Position numbers and translations under genes: made by a program
Part shown: positions 17,615 through 25,406 of the stretch, one piece after another
Layout of the letters: each line of letters opens with the position of its first letter
How positions within the stretch are numbered: position 1 is the stretch's first letter
DNA from: Litorimonas sp039975855
Lineage (GTDB): Bacteria; Pseudomonadota; Alphaproteobacteria; Caulobacterales; Maricaulaceae
Direction: 5' to 3'
Length of the DNA stretch: 64,000 nucleotides
Assembly: GCA_039975855.1 (NCBI GenBank)
Contig: JBDWGH010000003.1
Location: 124,001-188,000 of the forward strand
Notes under the pieces: model-generated
The model's input: only the letters and a program-made list of their open reading frames with translations
Told to the model about the DNA's origin: nothing
Databases searched by the model: none

Positions 17615-18646
17615 TTGCATAACCCCTATATGACCGACCTACACGATTTCATCAGAGCGCTCCCCAAAGCGGAGCTTCATCTTCATATTGAAGGTAGCTT
17701 AGAGCCTGAACAAATGTTCGAGATGGCAAAACGCAATAATGTGGCGCTGCCCTATGCCAGTGTAGATGACATACGCGCGGCGTATGATTTTAACAATCTG
17801 CAGGAATTCCTCGATCTTTATTATGCGGGGATGTCGGTGCTGCAAACGCAGCAGGATTACCACGACCTGACCTATGCCTATATCCAGCGTGTCGCTCAGG
17901 ATAATTGCCGCCACGTCGAAATCTTCTTTGATCCGCAAGGTCACACGGAGCGGGGCGTCGCGTTTGAAACCGTTATCGACGGAATTTTGAGCGGGCTCGA
18001 CGCCGGCGAGGCGGAGTTTGGGGTCAGTTCCCATCTGATATTATCTTTCCTGCGGCATCTCTCTGAAGAGGACGCGTTTGAAACGCTGGCACAGGCAGAG
18101 CCTTATCTGGACCGTATATTGGGGGTCGGATTGGACTCCTCGGAAATGGGACACCCGCCATCAAAATTCGCAAGGGTCTTCGCCAAAGCCGCCGAGAAAG
18201 GCCTAAAGCTCTTTGCTCATGCCGGCGAGGAGGGGCCTCCCGAATATGTCTATGAGGCGCTGGACCTATTAAATGTAGACCGTATCGATCATGGCAATCG
18301 GTCGCTGGAGGACGATGCCTTGGTGAAACGTTTGGTCGAGGCGAACATGGTCTTGACCGTGTGTCCGCTTTCTAATCTGAAGCTCTGCGTGGTGCACGAT
18401 CTGAAAGATCATCCGCTGAAGACCATGCTAGAATTGGGCCTTCGCGCCACGGTGAACTCGGACGACCCGTCATATTTCGGCGGCTATCTGAACGACAATT
18501 ATATCCGTACCGCGGATGCGTTAGGCTTGACGAAAGCCGAAATTGTGACGCTGGTTCGGAATGGCTTTGAAGGCGCTTTTCTTCCTGACGCTCGCAAAGA
18601 AGCGCTATTAGATGAATTAGCGAGCGCCGTAGACGCGCACGCATAA
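17615..18646 (+). CDS. Adenine deaminase (adenosine deaminase-fold, type 2)
   Basis: A zinc aminohydrolase of the adenosine/adenine deaminase family that would convert adenine to hypoxanthine for purine salvage. Zinc ligands HLHIEGS are near residues 22-24; HAGEEG gives the next ligand and the catalytic Glu, and NSDDPSYFGGY carries the final Asp pair. The combination FNNLQEFLDLYY, EIFFDPQGHT and YFGGY is characteristic of the adenine-specific branch rather than E. coli Add. The ATG at 17630 lacks a ribosome binding site, whereas TTG at 17615 has GAGG at 17604-17607 seven nt upstream, so I keep TTG. It lies 9 bp after the oxidoreductase. Confidence 0.88.
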   Translation: MHNPYMTDLHDFIRALPKAELHLHIEGSLEPEQMFEMAKRNNVALPYASVDDIRAAYDFNNLQEFLDLYYAGMSVLQTQQDYHDLTYAYIQRVAQDNCRHVEIFFDPQGHTERGVAFETVIDGILSGLDAGEAEFGVSSHLILSFLRHLSEEDAFETLAQAEPYLDRILGVGLDSSEMGHPPSKFARVFAKAAEKGLKLFAHAGEEGPPEYVYEALDLLNVDRIDHGNRSLEDDALVKRLVEANMVLTVCPLSNLKLCVVHDLKDHPLKTMLELGLRATVNSDDPSYFGGYLNDNYIRTADALGLTKAEIVTLVRNGFEGAFLPDARKEALLDELASAVDAHA

Positions 18647-18696
18647 CTCCAGGATATTTGTTGCCCACATCACCTCACAGACATGTGATAATTTAG

Positions 18697-18784
18697 TATT
18701 GGACTAATCGGTAAATAATAATCTATAGGCACCTCATCGGACGAAAAGTCCCACTTGCTTATTTACTGACTGATTGGTCCAATA
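18697..18784. promoter_or_regulatory. Long interrupted dyad upstream of the DM13 lipoprotein
   Basis: TATTGGACTAATC at 18697-18709 is the inverse complement, with one mismatch, of GATTGGTCCAATA at 18772-18784. A second paired segment just inside, GTAAATAA (18711-18718) and TTATTTAC (18759-18766), extends the symmetry. The right arm ends 11 bp before the ATG, so the dyad brackets the whole promoter region. It suggests two operator sites for a dimeric repressor, possibly with looping. Confidence 0.5.
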
Positions 18785-18795
18785 TGGAGATTAAC

Positions 18796-19254
18796 ATGAA
18801 CTACAAAACTTTACTGACAGGCTTTAGCGTCACGGCAGCCGCACTGACTTTGGCAGCTTGTTCTGCCCCAGTAGCAGAAACGACAGCGGCCCAAGATCAT
18901 TCCAGCGCAACTGAATATGTCGCCGAACAGGCCGTATCCGTCGCGACCGGCACATTCGAAGGCCGTTCTGATCACATCACCACCGGCCGCGCTACGATTG
19001 AGAAAACCGCGACGGGCTATCAACTGACCTTCGCAGGTGATTTCTCACTAGACGGCGCCCCAGACCCTGTTGTTGCATTGGGTAATGGCGAAACATACCT
19101 TGTTGCGAATAAACTCGGATCTTTGAAATACAAGACAGGCGCTCAAACCTACACGCTTCCTGCCAGTTTCACCCCCGGTCAATTCAGCGAAGTCTATGTC
19201 TGGTGCGAGAAATTCTCTGTCCCGCTCGGCGTTGCGGTTTTGACCAACGCTTAA
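18796..19254 (+). CDS. DM13-domain lipoprotein
   Basis: A 152-residue lipoprotein. It has a signal peptide with lipobox LAAC at about residues 15-18 and a short linker, then one DM13 domain: GTFEGRSDHITTG, LTFAGDFSLDGAPDP, LGSLKYKTGAQTYTLP and VWCEKFSVPLGVA, with the family's invariant Cys in WC. DM13 domains are proposed to take part in extracellular electron transfer or redox chemistry through that Cys. The ATG at 18796 has GGAG 7 nt upstream; an in-frame ATG at 18784 overlaps the dyad and is less likely. Glutaredoxin follows 38 bp downstream, which supports a redox theme. Confidence 0.85.
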   Translation: MNYKTLLTGFSVTAAALTLAACSAPVAETTAAQDHSSATEYVAEQAVSVATGTFEGRSDHITTGRATIEKTATGYQLTFAGDFSLDGAPDPVVALGNGETYLVANKLGSLKYKTGAQTYTLPASFTPGQFSEVYVWCEKFSVPLGVAVLTNA

Positions 19255-19292
19255 ATTTCCCCCTCATTTCTAAAGACTGAATGGAGTTTAAA

Positions 19293-19568
19293 ATGACCCA
19301 ATCTATTGTCATCTATTCAAAGAGCTATTGCCCTTATTGTAAGGCCGCGAAGACCTTGCTGACCCAAAAGGGCGTGGCCTTCACAGAATATGAAATTTCC
19401 GAAAACCCTGCCTTAACGGCGGAAATGATCCAACGCTCCAATGGGGGCCGCACCGTGCCACAAATCTTTATCGGTGATGTGCATGTCGGCGGCGGCACAG
19501 ATCTATTAGAGCTAAACAGAACAGGAGGCTTAGATGCGTTACTCAAACCGTTTCTGGCGTCGGCGTAA
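19293..19568 (+). CDS. grxC: Glutaredoxin 3
   Basis: A 91-residue dithiol glutaredoxin with active site CPYC at about residues 12-15, the TVPQIFIG cis-Pro segment, and the glutathione-contacting GGGTDLLEL. It reduces protein disulfides and glutathione mixed disulfides in the cytoplasm. The start at 19293 has GGAG 7 nt upstream. It is downstream of the DM13 lipoprotein and probably cotranscribed, an arrangement that differs from the usual alphaproteobacterial grxC neighbours. Confidence 0.93.
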   Translation: MTQSIVIYSKSYCPYCKAAKTLLTQKGVAFTEYEISENPALTAEMIQRSNGGRTVPQIFIGDVHVGGGTDLLELNRTGGLDALLKPFLASA

Positions 19569-19596
19569 AGCTTAGGCCTAAATTGACAGTCGAATG

Positions 19597-19626
19597 AAGG
19601 GTCGCCATCTGGGGACCTTTTTTTAT
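19597..19626 (+). terminator. Possible terminator after grxC
   Basis: AAGGGTC pairs imperfectly with GGACCTT (about 19597-19619) and is followed by a run of seven Ts. The stem is short and has a bulge, so this is a weak call. Confidence 0.45.
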
Positions 19627-19729
19627 GGCTTGGTGCGATACGGACAGTTTCACCGCGGCGCTTCTCCTCGCCTCAGAGCGAATTGACGAGGCTATAGAAT
19701 TCAGCCACCTATGCTCGGGAGGATTCTCA

Positions 19730-20170
19730 ATGTTTGAATTTATTTTAAAAGTCTTGCTCCTGCTGAATGCGATCTGGTTTGGCATGGGGTTTTACGCCTT
19801 TTACTTGCGCCGCGAGATCTTCGGAAAGGTCATCGTGCCAAATAAGGCGGACCGAGATAACACAGCTTATGACGCCGTCGTCGAATCTGGACGGTTCATG
19901 GGCGGATTTAACTTCGCCTTGTCCGTGTTTAACATCCTGCTCTTGTTTAACGTGGGTGGGTTTGAGGGCGGCAGCCAATGGGCTGTTTTACTGATATTCA
20001 ACTCAATCGCTCACGGCTCACAATTCTTTGGGAACGTTCCTATGTTGCGAGAGAACCGCCGGGGAGGCGGCCTTTGGAAGGTTCTCAAAGGGGTGATGCT
20101 GCGCATCTTCGTCATCGACTTTATCTTGATGGTGTTCAACGCGGTGATGACGATTGCGGTGTTAGTTTAA
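19730..20170 (+). CDS. Small integral membrane protein of unknown function
   Basis: A 146-residue protein with four predicted membrane helices (about 4-23, 55-76, 82-100 and 121-143) and short polar loops. A cytoplasmic basic loop contains RENRRGGG. The start is the ATG at 19730 with GGGAGG 8 nt upstream; the longer frame to 19625 has no ribosome binding site. No family was recognised. It stands alone between grxC and the gene-free stretch. Confidence 0.75.
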   Translation: MFEFILKVLLLLNAIWFGMGFYAFYLRREIFGKVIVPNKADRDNTAYDAVVESGRFMGGFNFALSVFNILLLFNVGGFEGGSQWAVLLIFNSIAHGSQFFGNVPMLRENRRGGGLWKVLKGVMLRIFVIDFILMVFNAVMTIAVLV

Positions 20171-20893
20171 AGCCTGCCGGAAAAAACCGACGTTCCCCGC
20201 CAAAGCCTGTCTTTGAGGCATAGAGAAACGCTCGCAGCCGTGGTTGAAACTCTGATTTCAACATGAGCGACCGCGGAAGGATCGTTTTAAAGCAGGACGC
20301 GCCCGCAGAGTTGGTCTTCTGATGGGATACCAGAAGGGAAAAGTGTTTTACAAAAGACCGCATCCCCGATCAGTAGAATTTGTCGAAAGACAAAATCAAC
20401 ATGGACGGAGATGCACGACTCTGCGGCGATGGTTTTTGAAGAAGCGGCCCGTTTGTCCTACGAGTTGAGGCATCTCTGGCCCCACGCATCGGCTCTCACT
20501 CCTAAAATCCCGGCACAGTCCGATGTCTCACCACCGAACGCTCAGACCCATCGTCTCTCAAACCAGTCCCAGCAATTTTCCGAAGGAAAAATGCAAGGCG
20601 TTTCTGTGTTGTTACCAACACGGAAACGAGGTGAGCTCCTACCTGTCCCGTGTTTGAGAGAACGGGGTAAGTTTATCATGGGTCTCGAAATCGTGGATTA
20701 TGTTTTTTCTAAACGAGGATTATTCAGGCTAGGGTATTGAAAGGTAGGGGGGATTTTCGGGATGGCGGAAATTTCAATTGGGGATCACGGCGAATGCAGT
20801 AACGCCGACATCACGAATGTCTGATTTGTGCTTTTCCTGACAATTATCATACTTCAAGAGTATCAATTGCCCAAGGGCTTTGGAGGGGGTACT
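20171..20893 (+). other. Gene-free stretch with several hairpins (candidate structured RNA)
   Basis: About 720 bp without a credible gene. A 109-codon frame at 20411-20740 has an unlikely composition and no properly spaced ribosome binding site. The stretch is unusually rich in dyads: GTTGAAA/TTTCAAC (20243-20262) inside CGCTC/GAGCG, GGTCTT/AAGACC (20313-20359), TTTGTC-GAAA-GACAAA (20379-20394), a 13-bp stem CGTTTCTGTGTTG/CAACACGGAAACG with a 4-nt loop (20599-20628), and CCCGT/ACGGG (20647-20666). It does not contain the RNase P, SRP or tmRNA signatures I know. It could be a structured RNA, a long leader of the FG-GAP gene, or degraded DNA. Confidence 0.35.
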
Positions 20894-22519
20894 GTGAATA
20901 CTGAAGCTAAACCAAAATTTCGTGTGCGACTCAAACACATAGTCTTTTGCGGCGTTGTCATTGGCTTAGGCGCTTTATTGTTCTTAATCTTGAGCGCTTT
21001 TGGGGCTCTTCGTTTTTGGCAAGCAGAGAAAACGCCTCAAGGCGAAACCGATTTGGCATTTGCGGCTACCGTTTTACCCTTCACACATGAAGCTGACCTT
21101 GAAAACTCACTGCCGTTCCTCGCTAGTGCCGCGCTCGATATCGACGGAGATGGTCAAGATGAACTTTTCCTGGGTGGAGGGGATAAACAAGCCGATCAAA
21201 TTTTCGCTTTCAGAAACGATGGATTCGAACGGCTCAATCTAGATTTCAGGAAAGACCCCGTCGATGCCACACATGGTGCGGCCTCTCTCGATATTGATAA
21301 TGACGGGGATACAGACCTGTTCACAGCTCGGGAAAGCGGCGTTTGGTTGCACGAAAATCAAGATGGACGATTCCGGAGTACAAAATTAAATTTGGACCTC
21401 GCTGACAATACCACGCCTTTGTCAATCGGCTTTGCTGACATCAATAAAGATGGCCTCGCCGATATGTATATCGCGGGCTACATCAAAATAGAGCTTGTAG
21501 AAGGTGAGACAATCTTTGCGGATAATTATGGAGGATTTAGCTATTTGTTCCTAAATGAAGGCGACGGTATGTGGCGCGACATTTCGAAGGAGGCCGGCGT
21601 TTGGCGTCAGCATAATACGTTCCTTGGTGTCTTTGCTGATCTCGACAATGACTCTGATAGTGACCTGATTATCGCGCAAGATACTGGCCGCGTTGAAATG
21701 TACTCTAATAATGGAGACATGACATTTACGCCGATCGAAAATCCGTCTGTCTATTCTTATCCAATGGGCGTCGCGGTGGGTGACTATGACAATGACGGGT
21801 TGGTTGACCTCTATTTCTCAAACGTAGGTTACACCTTACCGCCCGCTCTTTTGCGTGGTGACTTGAAAAAAGATGATCCGTTTAATCCGTCCTATATGTT
21901 GTTTCGCAATGATGGCGGATTGAGATTTACCGATACGGCTGAGGAAGTGAATGCTGCTAAATATGGATTTGGGTGGGGTACGGTCATGGCCGATATGAAC
22001 CTTGATGGACGAGAGGATTTGCTCGCCGCGCAAAATTATGCGCGTTTCCCCGCCAATGATTTGCTGCAACATTATCCAGGGAAAATCCTCCAAAATTACG
22101 GGAGTACTTTTCGCCCTGTCGAAAAAGTCTCTGGTGCGGAGAACCGTCTTTTCGGAATCGCACCGATTGTATCAGATTTTAATGGCGATGGCTGGCCTGA
22201 TTTGGTTTGGGCAAACCTCGATGGAGAGGCTTTGGCTTATTTGAATAAAGGCGGTGAGCGAAACTGGCTTAAGGTAAGGGTGCCCAATACGGCTCGTTCT
22301 TTAGGTGCGCGGGTTACAGTGACAGGATCAGGTGGTCTAACGCAAACCAAGCAGATCTTAACCTCGCAAGGCTTGGGTTCAGATCAAGGTCGTGATTTGA
22401 TTTTTGGCCTCGGAGAGGCTGAAAATGCGACCTCCGTTGTGATTGAATTTCAAAATGGCAAGACGCGCACCTTTGAGACCCCCAAAAATGGTACGATTCT
22501 AAAAGCCTCAGCAGAATAG
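20894..22519 (+). CDS. FG-GAP/VCBS-repeat protein with ASPIC/UnbV domain (CRTAC1-like)
   Basis: A 541-residue membrane-anchored surface protein. It has an N-terminal helix at about 13-36, then at least seven calcium-binding FG-GAP-type repeats of the D-x-D/N-x-D-G-x-x-D-L form (for example DIDGDGQDEL, DIDNDGDTDL, DINKDGLADM, DYDNDGLVDL, DFNGDGWPDL) that should fold as a beta-propeller. The C-terminal ASPIC/UnbV domain runs from about NWLKVRVPN to the end. GTG at 20894 is chosen because GGAGGGGG lies just upstream; the longer frame lacks a ribosome binding site. It is followed 8 bp later by a DUF6796-like gene. CRTAC1-like proteins are exported and of unclear function. Confidence 0.85.
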   Translation: MNTEAKPKFRVRLKHIVFCGVVIGLGALLFLILSAFGALRFWQAEKTPQGETDLAFAATVLPFTHEADLENSLPFLASAALDIDGDGQDELFLGGGDKQADQIFAFRNDGFERLNLDFRKDPVDATHGAASLDIDNDGDTDLFTARESGVWLHENQDGRFRSTKLNLDLADNTTPLSIGFADINKDGLADMYIAGYIKIELVEGETIFADNYGGFSYLFLNEGDGMWRDISKEAGVWRQHNTFLGVFADLDNDSDSDLIIAQDTGRVEMYSNNGDMTFTPIENPSVYSYPMGVAVGDYDNDGLVDLYFSNVGYTLPPALLRGDLKKDDPFNPSYMLFRNDGGLRFTDTAEEVNAAKYGFGWGTVMADMNLDGREDLLAAQNYARFPANDLLQHYPGKILQNYGSTFRPVEKVSGAENRLFGIAPIVSDFNGDGWPDLVWANLDGEALAYLNKGGERNWLKVRVPNTARSLGARVTVTGSGGLTQTKQILTSQGLGSDQGRDLIFGLGEAENATSVVIEFQNGKTRTFETPKNGTILKASAE

Positions 22520-22527
22520 AGGTTGTC

Positions 22528-23193
22528 ATGGAAACCAATTCAAAATTTGTAACACTTGCTGGGTTAGCAGGTTGCCTCGGCGCGATTCTTGTCGGCGTCG
22601 GAGAATTCTCCATGCAGTTCACTCCAAATGGTGGCATTGAGGATGTGAAGGACTATTTGTATTTCAATGACATCTCAGCCGAGCGTTTATCATTTGGCCA
22701 TTTCATCGCCGTCCTATCAGCCCCGCTTTACCTTTTGGGTTATTGGCATTTATCCAAAAAATTAGAACCTGCCGGCCCGAAACAAGCCAAAGCGTTCTTT
22801 CTTATTGGCGCCTATGCCTTTGCCGTTGGCACGGCTTGGATTGGTCAAAGGTTCTTTCTTGGAACAACGGTTCATGAAATCGCCGCAGGACAAGACTTGA
22901 GCGCATTATTGGCGGTCTTTTCGGAGCATAACGAGCCGTTTGTAAATGTCTTGCGCTTGGCGATGTTGATTGTGTCAATCATTTGGATAAAACTCATTCT
23001 CACTGGCAAGACAGCCTTCCCAAAATGGATGGCCTTTTTTAGTCCGATCGTCTTGCTTGCCCTCATGTTTGCACTTTATTTCTTTAAAACAAAAATCGGA
23101 CTTTATGTTTTCCCTGTTGCAATGAATGCGACACATTTCATTATCTTTGCGCTGGCCATGTTCACAGCTCGCAAATCAGCTGCTCTGGCGTGA
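22528..23193 (+). CDS. DUF6796-like six-helix membrane protein
   Basis: A 221-residue integral membrane protein with about six helices. It has a conserved-looking loop with GGIEDVKDYLYFND after the first helix, GHFIAVLSAPLYLLGYWHL, and a C-terminal NATHFIIFALAMF. The pattern resembles the DUF6796 family, for which no function is known. It begins 8 bp after the FG-GAP gene and 11 bp before the frameshifted gene, so the three form one operon. Assignment to DUF6796 is from memory of its pattern and is moderate. Confidence 0.7.
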   Translation: METNSKFVTLAGLAGCLGAILVGVGEFSMQFTPNGGIEDVKDYLYFNDISAERLSFGHFIAVLSAPLYLLGYWHLSKKLEPAGPKQAKAFFLIGAYAFAVGTAWIGQRFFLGTTVHEIAAGQDLSALLAVFSEHNEPFVNVLRLAMLIVSIIWIKLILTGKTAFPKWMAFFSPIVLLALMFALYFFKTKIGLYVFPVAMNATHFIIFALAMFTARKSAALA

Positions 23194-23204
23194 ACGTGAT
23201 AGCA

Positions 23205-23620
23205 ATGGCCCGAGGCCTGTTGATCTTAATTGCGGGATTAGGAAGCCTGGCTGGAGCCCGGCTGTCTCTGCATCACTTAACGCTGGGCGAGGTATGCCCG
23301 TAATTGGTCCAATTCCTGCCTGCTACATCGTAGTCTTGGGATATTTGTGCGTTCTTGTCGCTGCAATCAGACCGTCCAAGAGTGGGTCGAAGAAATTGTT
23401 TTATTTCGGGTGGACGCCTGTTTTCTTGTTGGCGTTTGCAGGCGTTATAATGGAATTAACTAAGGGAAATATCTGCCCGAAAGGACTTGGTGGAATTCCG
23501 CAGTGCTACATTTCCTTTGTAATGGCGGGGCTATGTTGGTGGCTATTCTTCTATGTTCATAAAACCTGTCGACGTGATCAGGAAACTGACACCCAGATAA
23601 ATCGCGCAAATGGTCAGTAA
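23205..23620 (+). pseudogene. Cysteine-bearing small membrane protein interrupted by a frameshift
   Basis: The ATG at 23205 opens a hydrophobic N-terminus, MARGLLILIAGLGSLAG, that runs into a TAA at 23301-23303. A second frame, shifted by -1, continues from about 23294 as VIGPIPACYIVVLGYL to 23620. Read together they form one protein of about 138 residues with four helices and two related motifs, CPVIGPIPACY and CPKGLGGIPQCY. One extra C in the CCC run at 23297-23299 would join the frames exactly. It may be a sequencing error, a recent mutation or a phase-variable tract. Read as two genes, the second would lack a ribosome binding site. Function unknown; the paired CP...CY motifs suggest a membrane thiol or disulfide role. 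Confidence 0.6.
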
Positions 23621-23683
23621 CTTCCATTCAGATTTTTAAATCACTCGATATTGTACGGCATTGGGAATTTGGGCGGTTCCCAC

Positions 23684-23713
23684 AAAAAAACCGCCACTCC
23701 AGCGGAGCAGCGG
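23684..23713 (-). terminator. Terminator of the trmD-rplS transcript
   Basis: On the minus strand a 10-bp stem (CCGCTGCTCC with GGAGTGGCGG, two G-U pairs) and a 3-nt loop are followed by seven Ts (A run at 23684-23690). It lies 27 bp after the rplS stop. Confidence 0.9.
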
Positions 23714-23740
23714 TCATCTATTTTTTGTTGTAAGCTTAGC

Positions 23741-24136
23741 TTACTTCTTAGCGCGTCCACCTGACATGCCGCGGCCTGTTGTGCGTTCTGCGATACGCGC
23801 AGATTTACCACGACGGTCACGGAGGTAGTATAGCTTAGCACGACGAACTTTACCGCGGCGCTTAACTTCGATGGCTTCAACCAGCGGAGAGTAAAGTGGG
23901 AAAACGCGCTCTACGCCTTCGCCGTAAGAGATCTTGCGAACTGTGAAGCTCTCTTTGATGCCAGCGCCGGAACGGGCGATACAAACGCCTTCAAACGCTT
24001 GCAGACGTGTGCGGGAGCCTTCTGTAATCCGGACTTGGACAACAAGTGTGTCACCAGCCGAAAAATCAGGAATGTTTTTCTCGCCAGAGAGCAGACGCTC
24101 TTGTTCGGCTTTTTCAATTTTCTCAATGACGTTCAT
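23741..24136 (-). CDS. rplS: 50S ribosomal protein L19
   Basis: A 131-residue L19 with MNVIEKIEKAEQ at the start, the PDFSAGDTLVV segment, RLQAFEGVCIAR, FTVRKISYGEGVERVFP and RRGKVRRAKLYYLRDRRGK. It sits at the 30S-50S interface. The family start is the ATG at 24136, which overlaps the trmD stop as ATGA; the longer frame is a readthrough of the trmD end. A C-terminal extension of about 15 residues (ERTTGRGMSGGRAKK) is common in Alphaproteobacteria. Confidence 0.98.
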   Translation of the reverse strand: MNVIEKIEKAEQERLLSGEKNIPDFSAGDTLVVQVRITEGSRTRLQAFEGVCIARSGAGIKESFTVRKISYGEGVERVFPLYSPLVEAIEVKRRGKVRRAKLYYLRDRRGKSARIAERTTGRGMSGGRAKK

Positions 24137-24846
24137 GATCCGTCTCCTGTTTGCAATTTGGCCCACATATCGGGCCGTCTTGCCTGCGTTGTCTCTTCGC
24201 TTTGTTTGCGCCGCCAGTCTGCGATCTTTTTATGATCGCCGCTTAGCAGAACGTCCGGGATGCTCCGGCCTTCAAACTCTCTTGGCTTGGTATAGAGTGG
24301 GTACTCTAGCAAACCATCTTCAAAACTCTCTTCCGAGGCGCTGTCCGCTGCGCCCAATACTCCGGGCAACAGGCGTACGCACGCCTCGATCATTACTTGT
24401 GCCGCAACCTCTCCGCCTGCGAGAACGAAGTCGCCTATGGAAATTTCTTCCATATTGCGGGCTTCGATCACCCTTTGGTCGAGGCCTTCAAACCGTCCGC
24501 AAAACACAATAAGACCCGTGCCCGTTGCTAACTCTCTTACCCGCGATTGGGTGAGGGGGTTGCCCCGGGGGGTCATATATATCAGCGGTCTGTCATCAGA
24601 CACTGAGTCGATAGCCGCTGCGGACACGTCAGGTTTTAACACCATGCCGGGACCGCCGCCCGAAGGCGGACTGTCGACGCTGCGGTGCCTATTAGTCGAA
24701 AAATCGCGAATGTCTACTGTATCTAGCTGCCAAATCCCGCTTTTTTCAGCTCCGCCAATGATGGATGTGCCCAATACGCCCGGAAAGGCGTCCGGAAACA
24801 GGGTGAGGGCGGTCGCGCGCCAAGGAATGTGATCGGTTTCGGACAT
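24133..24846 (-). CDS. trmD: tRNA (guanine-37-N1)-methyltransferase
   Basis: A SPOUT-class enzyme that makes m1G37 next to the anticodon and prevents frameshifting. From the ATG at 24846 it has 237 residues. The trefoil-knot SAM site is visible as YMTPRGNPL, FCGRFEGLDQRV and ISIGDFVLAGGE. The C-terminal LLSGDHKKIADWRRKQ is the family hallmark. The longer frame to 24891 is not needed. The usual rpsP-rimM genes are not upstream; instead an I78-like lipoprotein gene is divergent. It overlaps rplS by 4 bp. Confidence 0.97.
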   Translation of the reverse strand: MSETDHIPWRATALTLFPDAFPGVLGTSIIGGAEKSGIWQLDTVDIRDFSTNRHRSVDSPPSGGGPGMVLKPDVSAAAIDSVSDDRPLIYMTPRGNPLTQSRVRELATGTGLIVFCGRFEGLDQRVIEARNMEEISIGDFVLAGGEVAAQVMIEACVRLLPGVLGAADSASEESFEDGLLEYPLYTKPREFEGRSIPDVLLSGDHKKIADWRRKQSEETTQARRPDMWAKLQTGDGS

Positions 24847-24932
24847 TTGGCGGGTCACATAGCAGGTAGAGGCCGAAAGCCAAGTCATCATGGTTAACGC
24901 GGCGTAAACGCTTGGCCCGCCAAATAGGGGTT

Positions 24933-25406
24933 ATGATTCGTAACCTCGCCATTTTCAGTGCTCTTGCGTTGACGGCTTGTGCCTATGGCACGCCGTCCAG
25001 CACCTATCCTGAATACCAGCCGCGCCCGGGGCAGGGACAATATGTGCGGCCTGCCAATCTGGCGCCGCAGCCGACGCCGATGATTCCAGCCGTGGATGCT
25101 TGTCAGTCACAGCTTTATCAGGGTTTGCTGGGGCAGCATGAGGGCGCGATTTTTATTGCGGGTCTTCCAGGCCGTAAACGGGTCATTAAACCCGCCCGGC
25201 TGGAGGGGTTTGGGTATAATCCCGATGATGCCTTGTACGATCGACCGCCCTTCGTCGAGGTGCGGGATTACCTCGCTGGGCAATCCCTCTACGCCCCGTC
25301 TATTTCCAACATGATGGACCGATTGAACTTGGGTCCGGTCATTGAAGATCGGTTGACGATCGAATTGGACGCGGAAGGGTATGTTCAGACGTTGGATTGC
25401 CGTTAA
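24933..25406 (+). CDS. Lipoprotein resembling peptidase inhibitor I78 family
   Basis: A 157-residue lipoprotein with signal peptide and lipobox LTAC (about 13-16), then a Pro/Tyr/Gln-rich linker to about 55. The rest resembles the I78 inhibitor layout: an early Cys followed by QLYQGLLGQ, a KRVIKP strand, then DRLNLGPVIEDRLTIELDAEGYVQTLDC, where RLN and the closing Cys are family features. About 40 extra residues separate the two halves compared with the usual short I78 domain. ATG at 24933 matches the signal peptide. It may inhibit periplasmic serine proteases (inference). Confidence 0.6.
   Translation: MIRNLAIFSALALTACAYGTPSSTYPEYQPRPGQGQYVRPANLAPQPTPMIPAVDACQSQLYQGLLGQHEGAIFIAGLPGRKRVIKPARLEGFGYNPDDALYDRPPFVEVRDYLAGQSLYAPSISNMMDRLNLGPVIEDRLTIELDAEGYVQTLDCR

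Noticed and set aside
20411..20740. 109-codon plus-strand frame
   Set aside because: No properly spaced ribosome binding site, odd composition, and it lies within the dyad-rich stretch; no recognisable domain.
20171..20893. tmRNA, RNase P RNA, SRP RNA or 6S RNA
   Set aside because: The conserved cores I know for these RNAs (for example GAGGAAAGTCC or GGTCCGGAAGG) are absent.
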